From assembly GCA_032358165.1 (NCBI GenBank), contig JAALGY010000043.1:1116001-1180000 (forward strand): a stretch of DNA of 64,000 nucleotides, read 5' to 3'. Source of the stretch: Diplosphaera chodatii. Its lineage: Eukaryota; Chlorophyta; Trebouxiophyceae; Prasiolales; Stichococcaceae. A program made the translations under genes and the position numbers. Shown here one piece after another: positions 26,886 to 39,094 of this stretch (position 1 is its first letter; every line of letters starts with the position of its first letter). The notes below the pieces were generated by a model, which worked only from the letters and a program-made list of their open reading frames with translations, made no database searches and was not told where the DNA came from.

Positions 26886-29800
26886 CTAGGTCTTGCGGCG
26901 GCGGCTGCTGTTCCTGTTGCGGCTGCCCTTGGATTTCCTTGTGCGGCGCTTGCGCACGCCGCTGCCGCTGCTGCCGCCCACATCCCCATCCTTGTCCTTG
27001 TCGTAAGCTTTGTAGGCGGCAGACCCAGTAAGCCGCTTGCCGGCCGCACTGATGTACACCTACACATCACGCAGCCAAGGTTGTTTGCTGGTCCTGAAGC
27101 TGCTGACCATTCGCACCGGCGGCTGTCGTGTGACTGAACGCAGCACTGCAGAAGTAACAGCAGCTGGCAGCAGCGTCAGACAGGTGCAAAATGCACCTTG
27201 CTGCCACCCACTGTGGCCCAGCGCCCCCTGCGGCTCCCGCCGCCAGCAGCACCGCCGTCAGGAGTGTCAAGATGGGCGTCGCTGGCATCTGCCTGCCTTC
27301 TGGCGGTGCCGGGCGCGGCCCGCGGCGCCTTCTCCCCAGAAAATTGCCGCAGGTAGTCCACGTAAACTGTATCGCCAGTCCTGCGCAAGTACTGAATTCG
27401 ATCTCTTCATGCACGATCCGAGCGCCGAGGCCTCATATCATCATTCGAAGCTCTGTGCCTCTGCCGCTTTCGCTTTGCATCAATGGGCTCAGGCATGCAG
27501 TCGAACAGACGCCGGTGTTGCCTGGGGTCACGGCCATCGTCGATGGCGCCAACCGGCAAGAAGCCCGGGATGCGGTGCCACCACGGCCGGCCGTCATTGT
27601 TGTCGCCGCCGCTGCTATGAGGACCGCTGGTGTCTGCTGACTGCCGCAATGACCCCACCTGCGCAGAAGCTCCTCACTAGAGACCTGCCGTCCAATCTGA
27701 AGATTGAGGTGTGCCTTGACCACATCCGCCCGTGACGCATTCGGCAGCATATCAGACCACACCTCGTCTGCTGGCTGGTGCAAGGGCGCCTGCTGTGCTG
27801 CTGCTACGTCACCTCGCCCGCAGTGCGCCTGCCTGTCTGCCTGCTGACACCCGCTGCCATCTCTGCTAGCACCCCAATCACGGTTCAGCGCATGTTCTGC
27901 TGACTGCCTGGAGCGGCATGGCTGCTGCCAGGATGGCTGCTGCTGTTGCCTGCTGCACCCTCCCTCATCGCCTTCATGCCCTGCAGGACCCTTGATCAGC
28001 CTTGACATGCACGGCGTGCATCAGGTGCGCAGCATCAAACCTCAACGCAGGGTGCACATCGAACTGCAATTCCCCGTAGTCTCTTCACCTGTGAGGTCGA
28101 TGCCAGCGGCTTCAGCAGCAGCACGCACTTCAGCAGCAACCGCTGGGTCCCCATCTGCTGAGGCGGCAGCGCCGTCTGTAAAACATCGGAGTTGCCGTGG
28201 CAAGATTGCTGCCGCTGAAGCCGATGCTGATTGTCTGCGCTCGGCCAGACGGGCGAGAGCAGCTTTGGCGCCCGACTTGCTGCCTGCAGGGCATGATACC
28301 ATTGCATGGGGCTTAGTATTACACTGGTATAGTCAGCCAATCATCTCGGCATGATACAGCTCTTCTAGTGGCATACCCATGGCTGCGCTGCTGCTGCTGC
28401 TGCTGCGTCTGTTGGCCACCGGCCAGTCCTCCTCGCCGCTGCTCGGCTCCTGCCCAGGCACGTGAGCTGCAGGGGCATAGGCGTACCCACAGTCAATGGC
28501 GGGACCGACAAGCCTCAGCTTGCAATGCAACGAGGACCTGCCTAGATGAGAGCACATGTGGATGAGGCTTTTCGACACACAGAATCGATTTGACAGCCGG
28601 AAGGCACCTGTGGTCATGATACTGCGGAGGGTTGTTGCTGGCACAGAGCGAGCAGATGGCTCCTGAACAAGCCGCACTGGCTGCGAACCCTGCAGACATA
28701 CTACCATGTCAGAGGAGCTGCAGAACAGCAGCACGTGGTGCACTGCGGCTGGCACCAGGCCCACTCGTACAGTCAAGCATGCTGCGACTGGCAGCTGCAG
28801 TCCTACCCTGCTGCTGGATCTTGCAAAAGGGTTGTGGCGTTGCCTGCTGGCAGGCGCCGGCGTGTCGAAAGTCAACGCCACAGCTGCGCCGCCAGCTGCA
28901 TCCCTGCGTGCCAACTCGCCGGCAACAGTGCACCCAGCCAGCTGCTGGGCTGCACTGTCTGGCTGTGCTGACCCCGAGATCGTGCCCTGAAAAGCGTGTC
29001 AACTGTCATTGAGAGGTGTTTGTCGGTGTGTCACTGTCCACACGAGGGAGACGCTCTGCCAGATGCGCACCTGCAATGGTGTGCCGGCCTTCCGCAGGCG
29101 CTTGAACCTACGGACAGGCAGCGCATGTGAGGCAGCGCTGCCATCCGCCTCGCCTGCAAAGCAACAGCGTTCTGTGTGCCAAACTACTGATGTGACCTTT
29201 GTGCATGCAACCAGAGGAGTTGTGCACTTCAATAAGCTGTGCGTACTGCGTGCAACATAGGCACCTCGATCCCGTTGCTGCATGCTGGCCTGTGCCGGCG
29301 TCCGCCGTTCCAGGGGCACATCTGCCTCCTGCGCACAGCCCAGCAACCATGTCGTTTGCAGGTTTGCATCCGAAGGCTAGCAGGGTCATACATTAGGAGA
29401 GTTGTATGCAGCTGTTTTGAACTGGCTGCACCAGCAGGGCTTGGTCTTCGTCAGTGAGCTTTTCCGCCAAGGGATCATCATCCGTGTACATCCGCCGCAT
29501 GGGGGCCCGCTTGCTGCTCGAGGTGCGCCGTTGCGACTTCTCACCGACACCTGCCAGAACGACAAATGCTGGTGCGGATCTGACTGCGTAGGCAGGCCAG
29601 TTCGTGTGCAAACTGTATGAAGCCTCAACAGCACCACCTGCACACCTGACTGCCGGCGGTGCTCTGCTGCATGCGGCGGGGTGACATCTGCCGGCTGTGC
29701 TCCTGACGTGCTGCGTTCTGCAGCACAGAGTTCTGCTGCCTGATGAGTGTCATCGCTGTTGCCGCTGGACCGCCTGCGAGCTGGACTGTTGGTGCTCCTG

Positions 29801-30177
29801 ATTGTGGCGACCGAGACCCCACCTGGCATCTTGGCCACATCTGGCTGCCCAGAGCCGTCGCGCTGCTGTGCACGCGAGTAGCTGACGGCCTTCAGACGGT
29901 GCGCCGGTCGCTCGCTCAGCAGCTGCCGCCGTGGCGCTTTGAAGCCTGCGGTCCGCTGCGCTGACACCTTCAGCAGCTCCGGTTCGGCACCGACTGCCGT
30001 GTGGGCTGCCGTGCCTTCGTTGCTGCAAGGAGACCTGCCGTTCAGATCACGTGACAGCAGCGGCTGGCAACCGTTTGCCAGGTCACTGCTGACACTGGCT
30101 GCTGGTGCCGTGGCGGCGCTGAGCGCCAAGCTGGGCAGCCGCAGGGTGGGACGCTGCTGCTTGGTGGTCGGCGCTGC

Positions 30178-30209
<32 letters not shown>

Positions 30210-30405
30210 CGGCGGTACTTGTTCCAGCATTCGCATCGCTGCCTGATGGCAGTGCGCCATTTGGCACGAGGTCCAGCTCGCCCAATAGGTCAAAGTCTGC
30301 AGGCAACCAGCTGCGTCAGCCCATGAGTGTCACCGAAACTTGTATCGATCATATGCATTGGACCATCATTGCTTTCGTACCAGGGATGTCAGCGTCGACT
30401 GCCAT
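26886..30405 (-). CDS. Large, mostly disordered nuclear-type protein of unknown family
   Basis: I do not recognise this family. Thirteen exons in coding order: 30405-30381, 30296-29646, 29550-29432, 29328-29265, 29153-29071, 28986-28807, 28689-28608, 28541-28377, 28283-28089, 27980-27763, 27658-27459, 27380-27197, 27059-26886; phases agree and give 779 aa. The start is acidic (MAVDADIPDFDLLGELDLVP), followed by a nine-Gln run. Short islands look conserved: KRAPMRRMYTDDDPLAEKLT, RRFKRLRKAGTPLQ, RPWWHRIPGFLPVG, TGDTVYVDYLRQFSGEK and WATVGGSKVYISAAGKRLTG with AAYKAY. The tail is very basic (RKRRTRKSKGSRNRNSSRRR), implying nuclear or nucleic-acid binding. Most of the rest is Ser/Ala/Gln/Gly-rich. 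The join 27459/27380 needs a GC donor and is the weakest. TTG at 30304-30306 is not the start; ATG 30403-30405 splices into that frame. Confidence 0.6.
30181..30209 (-). repeat. CAG/CTG trinucleotide run encoding polyglutamine
   Basis: About nine tandem CTG units on the plus strand, read as CAG (Gln) codons near the N-terminus of the minus-strand disordered protein. Confidence 0.85.
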
Positions 30406-31401
30406 TCCGTAGGGCGGTGCGAGCTGTCAAAGTCCTTCACTTGTGCACGACGCACCGGCCATGCTGCGGTCTGTAAGTACTTCAACAAAGCCTTGCAAGC
30501 AGTGCATGTCGTTCACATATGATGATGTTATCTGACGCACTCGTTATACACTCGCAGATCCTGCAGCGTGCGCCGTCAAGCCGCTGTTTCGACAAGCGCA
30601 AGGTGAGTTGATGACTCGCAAGCTGCAAAGCCACACTTGTCACTAGGTCACATGCGAACACAGGAATTAGTGTGTTGTTGATCTGGATTGCATGTGAGTG
30701 CCTGCTTTGGCCTCAGGAATTGCACGCTGTCGAAAGCTGCGGAGCATTTTTTCAAGCCATGATGTTACGTAAAGGGAACGGGGACTGCCAGGCCGCACGG
30801 TGACTGGCTCATACTCGCTCTGAGTGCCTGATGCCTCACAACAACATAATTGCAGCATTGCATTCGCTTGTGATTGTGAGCGACCTACGGACTGTGATAC
30901 GTGCTGACCATGAGGATCAGGTGCATGTTGGTCTTATTTGCAGCCCACTGATTCAAGCTGCTGTAGTCTCGACAACTTGAGATCGATCAACTGCCGCATC
31001 GGCACTTTACACAGGCGCAATAATTAATTGAGCACTGTCAAAACCTCAGCAGCACGCCGCGTACAACACAGAAAGATAAGGTTGCTGGAAGCTGGGGCAG
31101 AGCTGTGCCGAACCTGAGGGTGCAGTCGCTTGATGCTTGAGCCCACGAAGTTGGTGCGCAGACAATAGCTGATCACCTTGGGTGATGGCTGTGTCGACGT
31201 TGCGCAAGGTCGCTCTACCGTTTACCAGCGTTGCCGCATGGTGAGCTGAGCTGCTTGCACTCGTTGAAATCAATTTGATGATCGCCTGCACTTCACCTCG
31301 AGAAAAGGCCATGTAGATGAACCTCAGCATGTAACAGTGTATGCAATATGCTGCCGCAGGTATACCAGGTATGGATTCCTGTACAATGTGGGCATAGCTG
31401 A
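30406..31401. other. Intergenic, about 1 kb
   Basis: Divergent upstream region of the disordered-protein gene and the Mpv17 gene. A 94-codon minus frame at 31046-31330 has no family match that I can recognise, and I leave it uncalled. Confidence 0.45.
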
Positions 31402-33480
31402 ATGCATCATGTCAGCATGCATCAGTGGCACCATTCAAAAGGTGGCTTTGACGTATTTCAACACACTCATCACTTTCATGCCGACCGCAGATGTGCAAAG
31501 GCGCACCCACTGACCACAGCTATCCTGACATCCGGCATCAAAACCAGTGTGGCAGATCTGTTTGCACAGAAGGTGCGGTCTGCCCTGCGCGTCTCTATCA
31601 CGCCGGCTCGTGCATCGCAAGACTTCACACTCCATCCCCATCAGTTTGCAAGCTGTCTCGCTTCATCACCCATCGTGATTCGCTGTTCTCACCCTCCAAG
31701 TTTGCCATCCTAGGTCATCGAGAAGAAGGAGCACATTGATTTCAAGCGGCATGCGCTCTTCTGCTGCTTTGGCTTTGGCTACCTCGGCTGCTTTCAGTAC
31801 TGGCTATACAACGTCAAGTTCGTGCAGGTGATCAATGTATGTAAGCAATGAAAGTGAAAACGTCGGGCGGGCAGGCAGATACATGCTGGATGGCTGGTGA
31901 TCTCACGATTGATGCAGTCTATCTCATGGTGCAGTGGTGTACGCCGATCTCAAATGTGGTGGGTCATGTGGCGACTGCGCCCTTCAAGGTCTTCCTGGAC
32001 CAGGCGATACAGTGCGTCTTCATACCCTGTTGTTGCATGCCGGCCTCTAGCGTCCTGCCTGCTCGAATGGCACATTCTCAGCTTGTCGATGCTTCACATG
32101 CAGCCACCCCTTCCTCTACTTCCCGGTGTTCTACAGCATGAAGGCTGCTGTCGAGCGGAAGCCGCTCAGCTATGCGGTGAGCTCTCACAATGCCATTTGA
32201 TGCTATGGCAGTTGGTGTCCTGTCAAGTCGCTGTGTACATTCGCCAGCTTCCACGGTGCAGCGCTCGGTGGCAGCCAAACATTGAGCGCTGACTTGTATA
32301 TGCGCCATGGCGCGCAGTGGGAGAAGTATCACGACGAGATCTGGGAGAGCCTGAAGGCGCTGTGGAGTGTGTGGGTGCCCAGCCAGCTCGTCAACTTCGC
32401 CTTTGTGCCGCGCCACTTCCGTGTGCCATGGGGTGCGGCTGATGGCAACAGCTGCTGTTGCTTGCTGGCGTGAATGTCAGTCCTGCATCGACGGTGCACT
32501 ACAATTGTGACCATCTCAGGCATCATGATGGCAGAGCAGGCGCCAGCCGTCCATGTGTTTGCCTGTCTCGGGACAGCGGTCCTCCAGGCAGGACGGGCCT
32601 GGAGTTAATCTCACTGACACCTTGGCTGCCACCGCTGCGCAGTGGCGATGACCAGCTTCGTGTGGACCATCATCCTGTCGCTGATGCAAGGGCGCTTTGA
32701 CAACGAGCGGCTGGGGGGCGGGGAGCAGACCGAGGAGCAGCTGCGCTCGGCGCACTACGCCGCCCTGCAGATCCACGCCGGGATCCCAGTGAGCTCCTGA
32801 CCGCTTGTCGATGTGTGCCAGCCAAGGTGCTCGGCACCATCACGACTGACTCCCAGGAAGTTCTGTTATGCTTGTGGCACACATCATCATCTGTACAAGC
32901 AGTATACTCCACATGCCAGACTCCCACTTCTGCCGGCTTCCTGGCTCAGCGATGTGCTCGCTGTGGCGCCCTTCTGGCGACGAGCAAGGTGTGTGTCGCT
33001 GCCATGCGGAGCCGTCACACAGGCATGCTGAACACGCAGTGCGTTGCCAGTCACAGGGCGCAGAAGACGCGACGACAGCGGTGGCCACGACGGCGGTGGC
33101 CAACAAGATCTTCGTGCCGGCGGAGGCCGCCAGCCAGGCGGTCGCCCCGGTGAAGACCCCCGCGGCCGACCTGCTGCCGCCCAGCGCTGCCGTGGCCGTC
33201 GACCAGGTGTGCTGCGCGGTGGACATCCACATGTACGGCAGCATGTAGTTCGCCAGCATGTAGTTCGCCATGCACATCCATCCTCTTGCAGAGGGTGCAG
33301 GCACCCAGCTGCACGCATGAAGGCGGGCGTCACCGTCTGCAGGACACAGCAGCGGCCGCCAAGTCGGCCAAGCCGCCGCCCAAGGTGTACTCGGTGCTGG
33401 AGGTGCGCCAGGGGCCGCTGGCGTTCAGCTTCGGGCCATACAGCATGGCCGCACGCATGGCAGCCACCATCACCCGATGA
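31402..33480 (+). CDS. Mpv17/PMP22-family peroxisomal, mitochondrial or plastid membrane protein
   Basis: Four-helix membrane protein family found in peroxisome, mitochondrial inner or plastid membranes, thought to form channels; substrate unknown. Exons: 31402-31572, 31714-31827, 31935-32011, 32104-32176, 32318-32432, 32643-32788, 33057-33206, 33343-33480, total 984 nt, 327 aa. Family landmarks in order: KAHPLTTAILTSGIKTSVAD followed by LFAQK; HALFCCFGFGYLGCFQYWLY; HVATAPFKVFLDQ then HHPFLYFPVFY; IWESLKALWSVWVPSQLVNF followed by AFVPRHFRVPW; and a hydrophobic TSFVWTIILSLM. The last two exons add about 95 residues of Ala/Pro-rich linker plus a hydrophobic-aromatic end (VYSVLEVRQGPLAFSFGPYS) not seen in the core family. 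The extreme N-terminus before KAHPL is uncertain; a cryptic acceptor at 31493 could replace it. Confidence 0.82.
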
Positions 33481-33986
33481 TGCTGCGGCCGCGGTCTGCC
33501 GCCGGGGCAGGGTGTCTGCCTGGCCTGCATGGCAGGCGGCACGCAGCATGCGCCACTGACCATTGTGATACGGTGACCCTCAGCTGAGCAGCCACTTCTG
33601 CCACGCAGATTCGCCACAACCAGCAGTATGGCATGTATTCAAGCTATATATTCTGCAGGCAGGGCAGATGATGCACTGGTATGCGGATGACCTGTGCGAT
33701 CAAGCTGATTGATGTCGTCAGGCTTCACTGATATGCGCGTTCACCACTGTTGGGTTTGGGATCGCATTGCAGAAGCCGACAGGTTGCACATCTGGAAGGA
33801 CACTTGCCGGCACTTGATGCTGTTGACAAACCATCAGTTGCAATGAGCTTGCTACTTTACTGCTGTACATTATTGAGGGCGGGCTGTAAATGCTGAACAG
33901 CACACATGCTTCGCAACGTGCTTGTTTGCCTCTATATGGCATCGAGAGTGAGCTCAACAGATACAGCCGTGCTTGGAGCTTATCCT
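33481..33986. other. Intergenic, convergent 3' ends
   Basis: Lies between the Mpv17 and GFA stops. TGTAA at 33885-33889 could polyadenylate the Mpv17 transcript. No coding signal was found. Confidence 0.45.
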
Positions 33987-35157
33987 CTACTCCTTGCGCT
34001 TCTTGTTGCCTTCTGCATAGCAGTTGTGCTCCTTGTGCCACTCGTCAATTGACAGCGTGGGGTACTCCTGCGGGCATCATGCAAGCAGCATGAGTTGCCT
34101 GCCATTCACGGGAAATTGTCACCGCTGGTTGGGAGCGTGGTGAGCTGCCTACTGTTGCCTGGACACCTCGAGGCATGCGCCTACCTGGAAGTGCTCTGCT
34201 GGCGGGTCAGCCGGCACGAGAGCCCAGTCTGGCCTGCTCGATAGCATGAGGCACACCTGCACATTGGCATAGCATGCAGGGTGGTGGACAAGCAGGTGGA
34301 AGGTTTTGGCATGCCACAAAATGCTGCTGCTTCTGCCATCAGCAAATCACATGGAGCGCACTGGTGGCACACAAAGGAGTACCCACCAGGCCGCGGGGCT
34401 TGGGCAGCTCTGTGTCAATGGCGCTCGCCTGCAGGCAGCATGATGGCCATGATGTCAGCAATGTAAGCAAGGGTCGCTCCAACAGGTTTCCACGGGGCTG
34501 ACAACCTTAGATGATTCGCAGCTGCCTGTTGGCCGACCTGCGGGTGGATCAGCTCCGGCCACCTGCTATCATAGAGCCAAAGAGCGCTGCCACACCTGTG
34601 CACACCAGTGCTGCTGCTGATCAGCATCTGACACGAGTGCTGAACAAGCCGCAAACCGCCACAGGCTGCTGCAGCACATCGCCATTGCATACTTGGGGCA
34701 GAAGTGGCGCTCGGCAGGGCTGGTCTCGCCGGACTTGTAGTCCATGACTGCATGGTAAATGGCAGTCTCACCCTCCACCTGCATGCGATGGACTTCACGC
34801 TCAAATGCAGTGTGCGTGCCAGCAGAACTTTGGTGCAATCATGGACAGGGTGCGGCCACATGCTTGTAGAGCACTGCGTGAAGTGATGGGCACCGGCACC
34901 TTCAACGTGCTGTTGTCCGCGCCAAGGTTGACGGCGGCGCCTGAGGACCCCGCTGTCTTGCGACAGATGGTGCCTGCAAGATACGATGAGTGTACACATC
35001 GGATCGATCGTTCACAGACTCAAGAAGCGGATTGGAGCAGGCTCGCAGATGAGTTGCAAGCGGTGCACTCACAGTAGCAGTGCTGGTACGGCACCGGCGT
35101 GCGCGACATGACAGTGAACTTCACTGCACGGCAGTGGCACGATCCGCTGAGCTGCAT
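33987..35157 (-). CDS. GFA-domain (Mss4-like fold) zinc protein
   Basis: Member of the glutathione-dependent formaldehyde-activating (GFA/CENP-V) family: a small zinc-binding fold, mostly of undefined substrate. Exons in coding order: 35157-35073, 34973-34900, 34778-34693, 34595-34538, 34428-34387, 34256-34185, 34067-33987, total 498 nt, 165 aa, normal for the family. Zinc ligands are visible as GSCHC, HCYCTIC and HFCPKCGS. SGAAVNLGADNSTLK, LWLYDSRWPELIHP, DTELPKPRG, SRPDWALVPADPPAEHFQEY and SIDEWHKEH follow in family order. The chosen start MQLSGSCHC is the family norm. The frame is open upstream to an ATG at 35361, which would add 68 basic residues (MVIREICMLLRVSF) that could be an organelle-targeting peptide. 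It lies downstream of NRAMP on the same strand. Confidence 0.9.
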
Positions 35158-35695
35158 GCCTGTGGACGTCTCCCTGTTTCCGTCAGCAGCAGTTGAATTG
35201 GACACGGTCTTTTGCTGAGCAGCCTGCCCAGACCGATGATTAGGCACAGCGTGTGATCTGAGCAGGGAACGCTGTTGGGATGTGGTGCTTGCGAGCTTGG
35301 AAGTGGTCCGATACCCTACAAAGCTAACACGGAGCAGCATGCAGATTTCGCGTATGACCATGCACCGCTGTGTGCTAACTGTATGTGAATGTCAGCATGC
35401 ATGCATGCGTGGAAATAGTCACATAACGCCGGGGCATTCCAAGAAAGATGCCTCCACCGTGCTCAGCATGCTTTGGTACCCGACATCAAAGTCTCTCACA
35501 CTTCGGCGTGCAGCTTGAGGTTTCGTTCCCCCTAACCAACATGGTTTCCAACTTGTCAGATGCGCAGGGTCAACAGCCCGTACTGAACGCATGTCATAAT
35601 CGCAACCCCAGTGAGACAGGTATGGTCGGTGCTGTAATGCCTGATCCCACACCATTGGCATGGCGTTGGTGGACTGCAGCATCTGCCTACTGCAA
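35158..35695. other. Intergenic between NRAMP 3' end and GFA start
   Basis: Contains the possible N-terminal extension of the GFA gene (35158-35361) and an unrepeated CATGCATGCATGC palindrome at 35396-35408. Nothing else is seen. Confidence 0.45.
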
Positions 35696-38600
35696 TCAAT
35701 TACTGTTTGACTGGCCGTTGAGGAGCGGCGCCTTGACGCCTCCGCTGGCAGCTGCCTGCTGGCTGCGCGCTGCCTCCCGCCGCTCTCGCCGCTGCGGCTC
35801 GACCACCAGCCAGCCGATGAAGCTGAGGTACACTGCCACGGCGCAGGCGACGCCGGCAATTGCCCACGGCTTGTCTGGAATGTGCTTCGCCGCCGTCACG
35901 TACACCAGGTACCTGTTTGCAATGCACCAAGGGGTACATTTAGATGCATGAAAGCACTGCCGATCAGGGCATAGGCGTCATCAGCAGCCGTATCACATCA
36001 ACAGTCAACCAGGAACCAAGCGCACCCATTGACGCCGATGATGAAGGACGCCACGACCCAGGCGCCCAGCTGCGTGGCCAGCGAGTTGACGAAGTGCGCC
36101 CCCATGATGCGCCGCGACGATGTCAGCGTGATCACCTGGCGGTAGCACGCCGTGGCACGTGGTATGCAGGTATCTTCAGGAGTGAGCACAGTGGATTGTG
36201 CTACACTGTGCTCACTGCGATGGAACACGTTAGCAGCAGGACAAAGCAGTGCTGTGACCTCGTTCTCATCCAGTGCTTATGCGAGCGCAGTACTGCAAGG
36301 CACGCATGCGCACGCACCGGCACGACGGCAAATGGCAGCTGGATGGACTGCAGGATGTTGAGCCACTGGTTGAGCACGTCCAGCTTGTTGGGCTTGCCCG
36401 CCAGCAGCGCCACCAGCAGCGTCGGCGCCAGCGCCACGCTCCGCGTCAGCACGATGCGCTTCCAGGGCGCCACCTGGAGGCAGAAAGCGAAAACGGAGCA
36501 CGTCGGCAGAGGCCTTGACAACAGTGCCACTGCCTCGTAGTGTGGCAGCATGGTGTGGCTGCATGATGCCACCCTCAAAGCACGCCGCTGCTTGGCAGCC
36601 AGGAGATAGCCACACCTATCAATTTCTATATGCAGGCAGCAATTGTCAGGCACGATCGCAGCCTTCCCTCCAGCCGGCGTTGCGCAGGGACATTGCGGCA
36701 TTGCTGACAGACGGAGCGGCACCTGCAGATTGAGGTATCCGCCCATCACGAACTGTCCCGTGTACGTCCCCGTCATGGTGCTGGACTGCCCCGCCGCCAG
36801 CAGCCCCAGCGCCCAGATGAGCGCCTGGCAGCATGCAAGGGCGCACACCTTGAGGTTGACGACATAGCCATCGGCATGCTGTTGCAGGATCTATAGTATC
36901 ATGCAGAAGTAGCAGCACTTCTCAGATGGTATGCACAGCTGCGCCCTTCTGGTGGCAGCAGCACATGAAGCCCCATGCCCTCTGGTGTCGCAAACCCAAA
37001 ACAAAACCCACCATGGCGTGACCATACTTGTCGCTGATGTACTGCCCCGCATTGGCGAGCCCAATATCCGCAGCGCCCTTACCAAAGAATGCCTTTGCAA
37101 ACACTGTCACCACGCACACCTGCACTTGTGCACTCACACGCCATCAGTTTGGGTACGACGTCAAGGTGCAACGCCAGCTGAAGACTGCGACAGAGGGACC
37201 AGCTTGCAGCAGGTTGGCTCACGTTGATGAACAGCGACACGAGTAACGCCACAGCGGACTCGATGCTGAAGTAGTGCATTGCCTCGCGCTTGCGCGACAC
37301 ATGCCGCCTGGCCAGCCCCCTGCAGCACCAATCGTGGGAATTGCCATGCTATGGGTTCACCTGCTAGAGCCTGCTAAAACAGACAGGCGTGCAACAAGGC
37401 TCTACTTGGGTCGCCAGTGCATCATCAGTAGATATACGAGTAGCACCCACCTGCTCTGCACCAGAGCAGAGTGCAGGTATAGATTGTGCGGCATGATAAC
37501 AGCGCCAACGATGCCCACTGCGACTGTCACATACTGCGGCGGCAGCTTTGGAATGATCAACCTCTCGAATATGTGGCCTGCAGATGGGTGTATGTCCCTG
37601 CAGCAAGGTGTGTCTTATAATCAGAGTTTGCAAGGAGGCTGCCGCCTGCTGTGCTGTCCCAACACATGTCTGCGGTCTCCAACGCAGGATGGTCGTGGGG
37701 CATGCCACTCTCTGCAACATGAGGATGCAAGTCGGTCAGCTCTGGCAGCATGCTCCTCACCAGAAGATGTAGCCAAAGGACCCCGCCATGACGGCAATGA
37801 GCACTGCAAAAAAGGCCTCCAGCCGCCGAACCCCCAGGCGGTCGAGGAAAAGGAACATGAAAGCATCCACTGCTGTGATGACAACGCCTGCACAGTCGTA
37901 ATCCACGCTGTCGACTTGATGACCGCAGGAGCTATGGGGAGCTGTGGCTTCGCTGAAGCGCTTGATGAACTCCGGTGCAGCTTGACAGTGGGATGCCACT
38001 GTGGCGTACAAAGCCGCGCACCTGCCCACAGCGGAATCCGACCCATCGACAGCAGGTTGATGGCGATTGCGGAGCCAATGACCTCCTGGATGTCACTGCC
38101 GATGATTGCAATCTCTGCCATGATCCACAGCGTGTACCGTGAGAAGGCCGGATACTCCTCCCTGCGGTGCCATGTAGACGACCCTCAGTGCTGCACCATG
38201 TTCAGAGAAGCAGCGCTGACCGGGTGGTTGCCTGCTTTGCCGTTGCTGACACAGCAACCGCACACCTGCAAAGTTCTGCCAGGTGGCGCCCCGTCGCCAC
38301 CCCCAGCTTAGCTGACAGCATCTGCACCCCGTAGCCCTGCAATGAAAGCGTGATCATGTTTCGACCAACACTTCGATTGTGCACATAGCCAGCCAACGTG
38401 CTGTCGGAAGCAACCTGTGCAGAGGCGCACGTTGTCTTCCTTCCATACTGACGCCAACCAGGGGCAGGCCATGCATTGCACCGCACGCAACCCGCAGCAC
38501 ATGAAACATGATGTCAATCAGACCGCCACTTTGACTCACCATGATGGTGCTCCACATCAGCACCCATAAGATGGTGTACCCCGTTTGCGCGCCGGCCTGG

Positions 38601-39094
38601 AGGTCGCTCTCTAGGTTGCCAGGGTCGATGTATGCAATGCTCATGAGGAAGCCTGGCCCGGTGAACGCCTGTGCACCAGGGTACAAGGCGGTGACAGACC
38701 AGCCCACCAATGCAAACGGAAGATGCCCCTAACGTTGCACTGTCACGGTTTCCATGTCGTTGACGACAGTGTTACGCACCCACAAGTTGCGCCAGCTGAA
38801 CCAGTTGCGAGGCAGCTCGGAGCCCTGCCATTCCGGCGCTTCGACGAAGCTGCGTTGCTCATCCGGCAGAATGGCAAAGTCGGGCGTGTTTTGCCGGTAG
38901 AGATCGTCTGACAGCGTGGCTGCATTTGCGTGCTCCTCTGCCGGCAGCGGTGCGGGCGATGCGTCCACCCCTGCAGCGGCATCATCGCTGCCCTCCGCGA
39001 TGGGCTGCTGCTCTGCTGGGTGAGCATCTGATCGGAGTACTAGCCTCGACGCATATTCTGCGAGGTCCTGACCTTGCCTGATCAACCAGGCCAT
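35696..39094 (-). CDS. NRAMP: NRAMP divalent-metal/proton symporter
   Basis: Imports or mobilises Fe2+/Mn2+ and related ions with protons, at the plasma membrane or vacuole. Exons in coding order: 39094-38780, 38668-38540, 38336-38266, 38161-38022, 37887-37761, 37597-37451, 37319-37223, 37119-37012, 36824-36723, 36473-36318, 36135-36026, 35912-35696, total 1719 nt, 572 aa. The N-terminal 100 residues are cytosolic and acidic. TM1 carries the metal site ([20 protein letters not shown], with DPGN) and TM6 the second ([20 protein letters not shown], with MPHN), so both canonical ligand motifs are intact. [20 protein letters not shown] and [10 protein letters not shown] is the conserved transport signature. 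The last helix is followed by a basic tail ([14 protein letters not shown]). It is head to head with a metallothionein. Introns are all GT-AG. Confidence 0.96.

Noticed and set aside
29386..30306. Protein start at 30304-30306 in the disordered-protein gene
   Set aside because: The codon is TTG inside an intron-exon junction; a short upstream exon with ATG at 30403-30405 splices into the frame.
31046..31330. 94-codon minus frame as a gene
   Set aside because: No recognisable domain, splice partner or signal; length is within chance for this composition.
35396..35408. CATGCATGCATGC palindrome
   Set aside because: Short alternating repeat; similar CATGCA motifs occur throughout the window.
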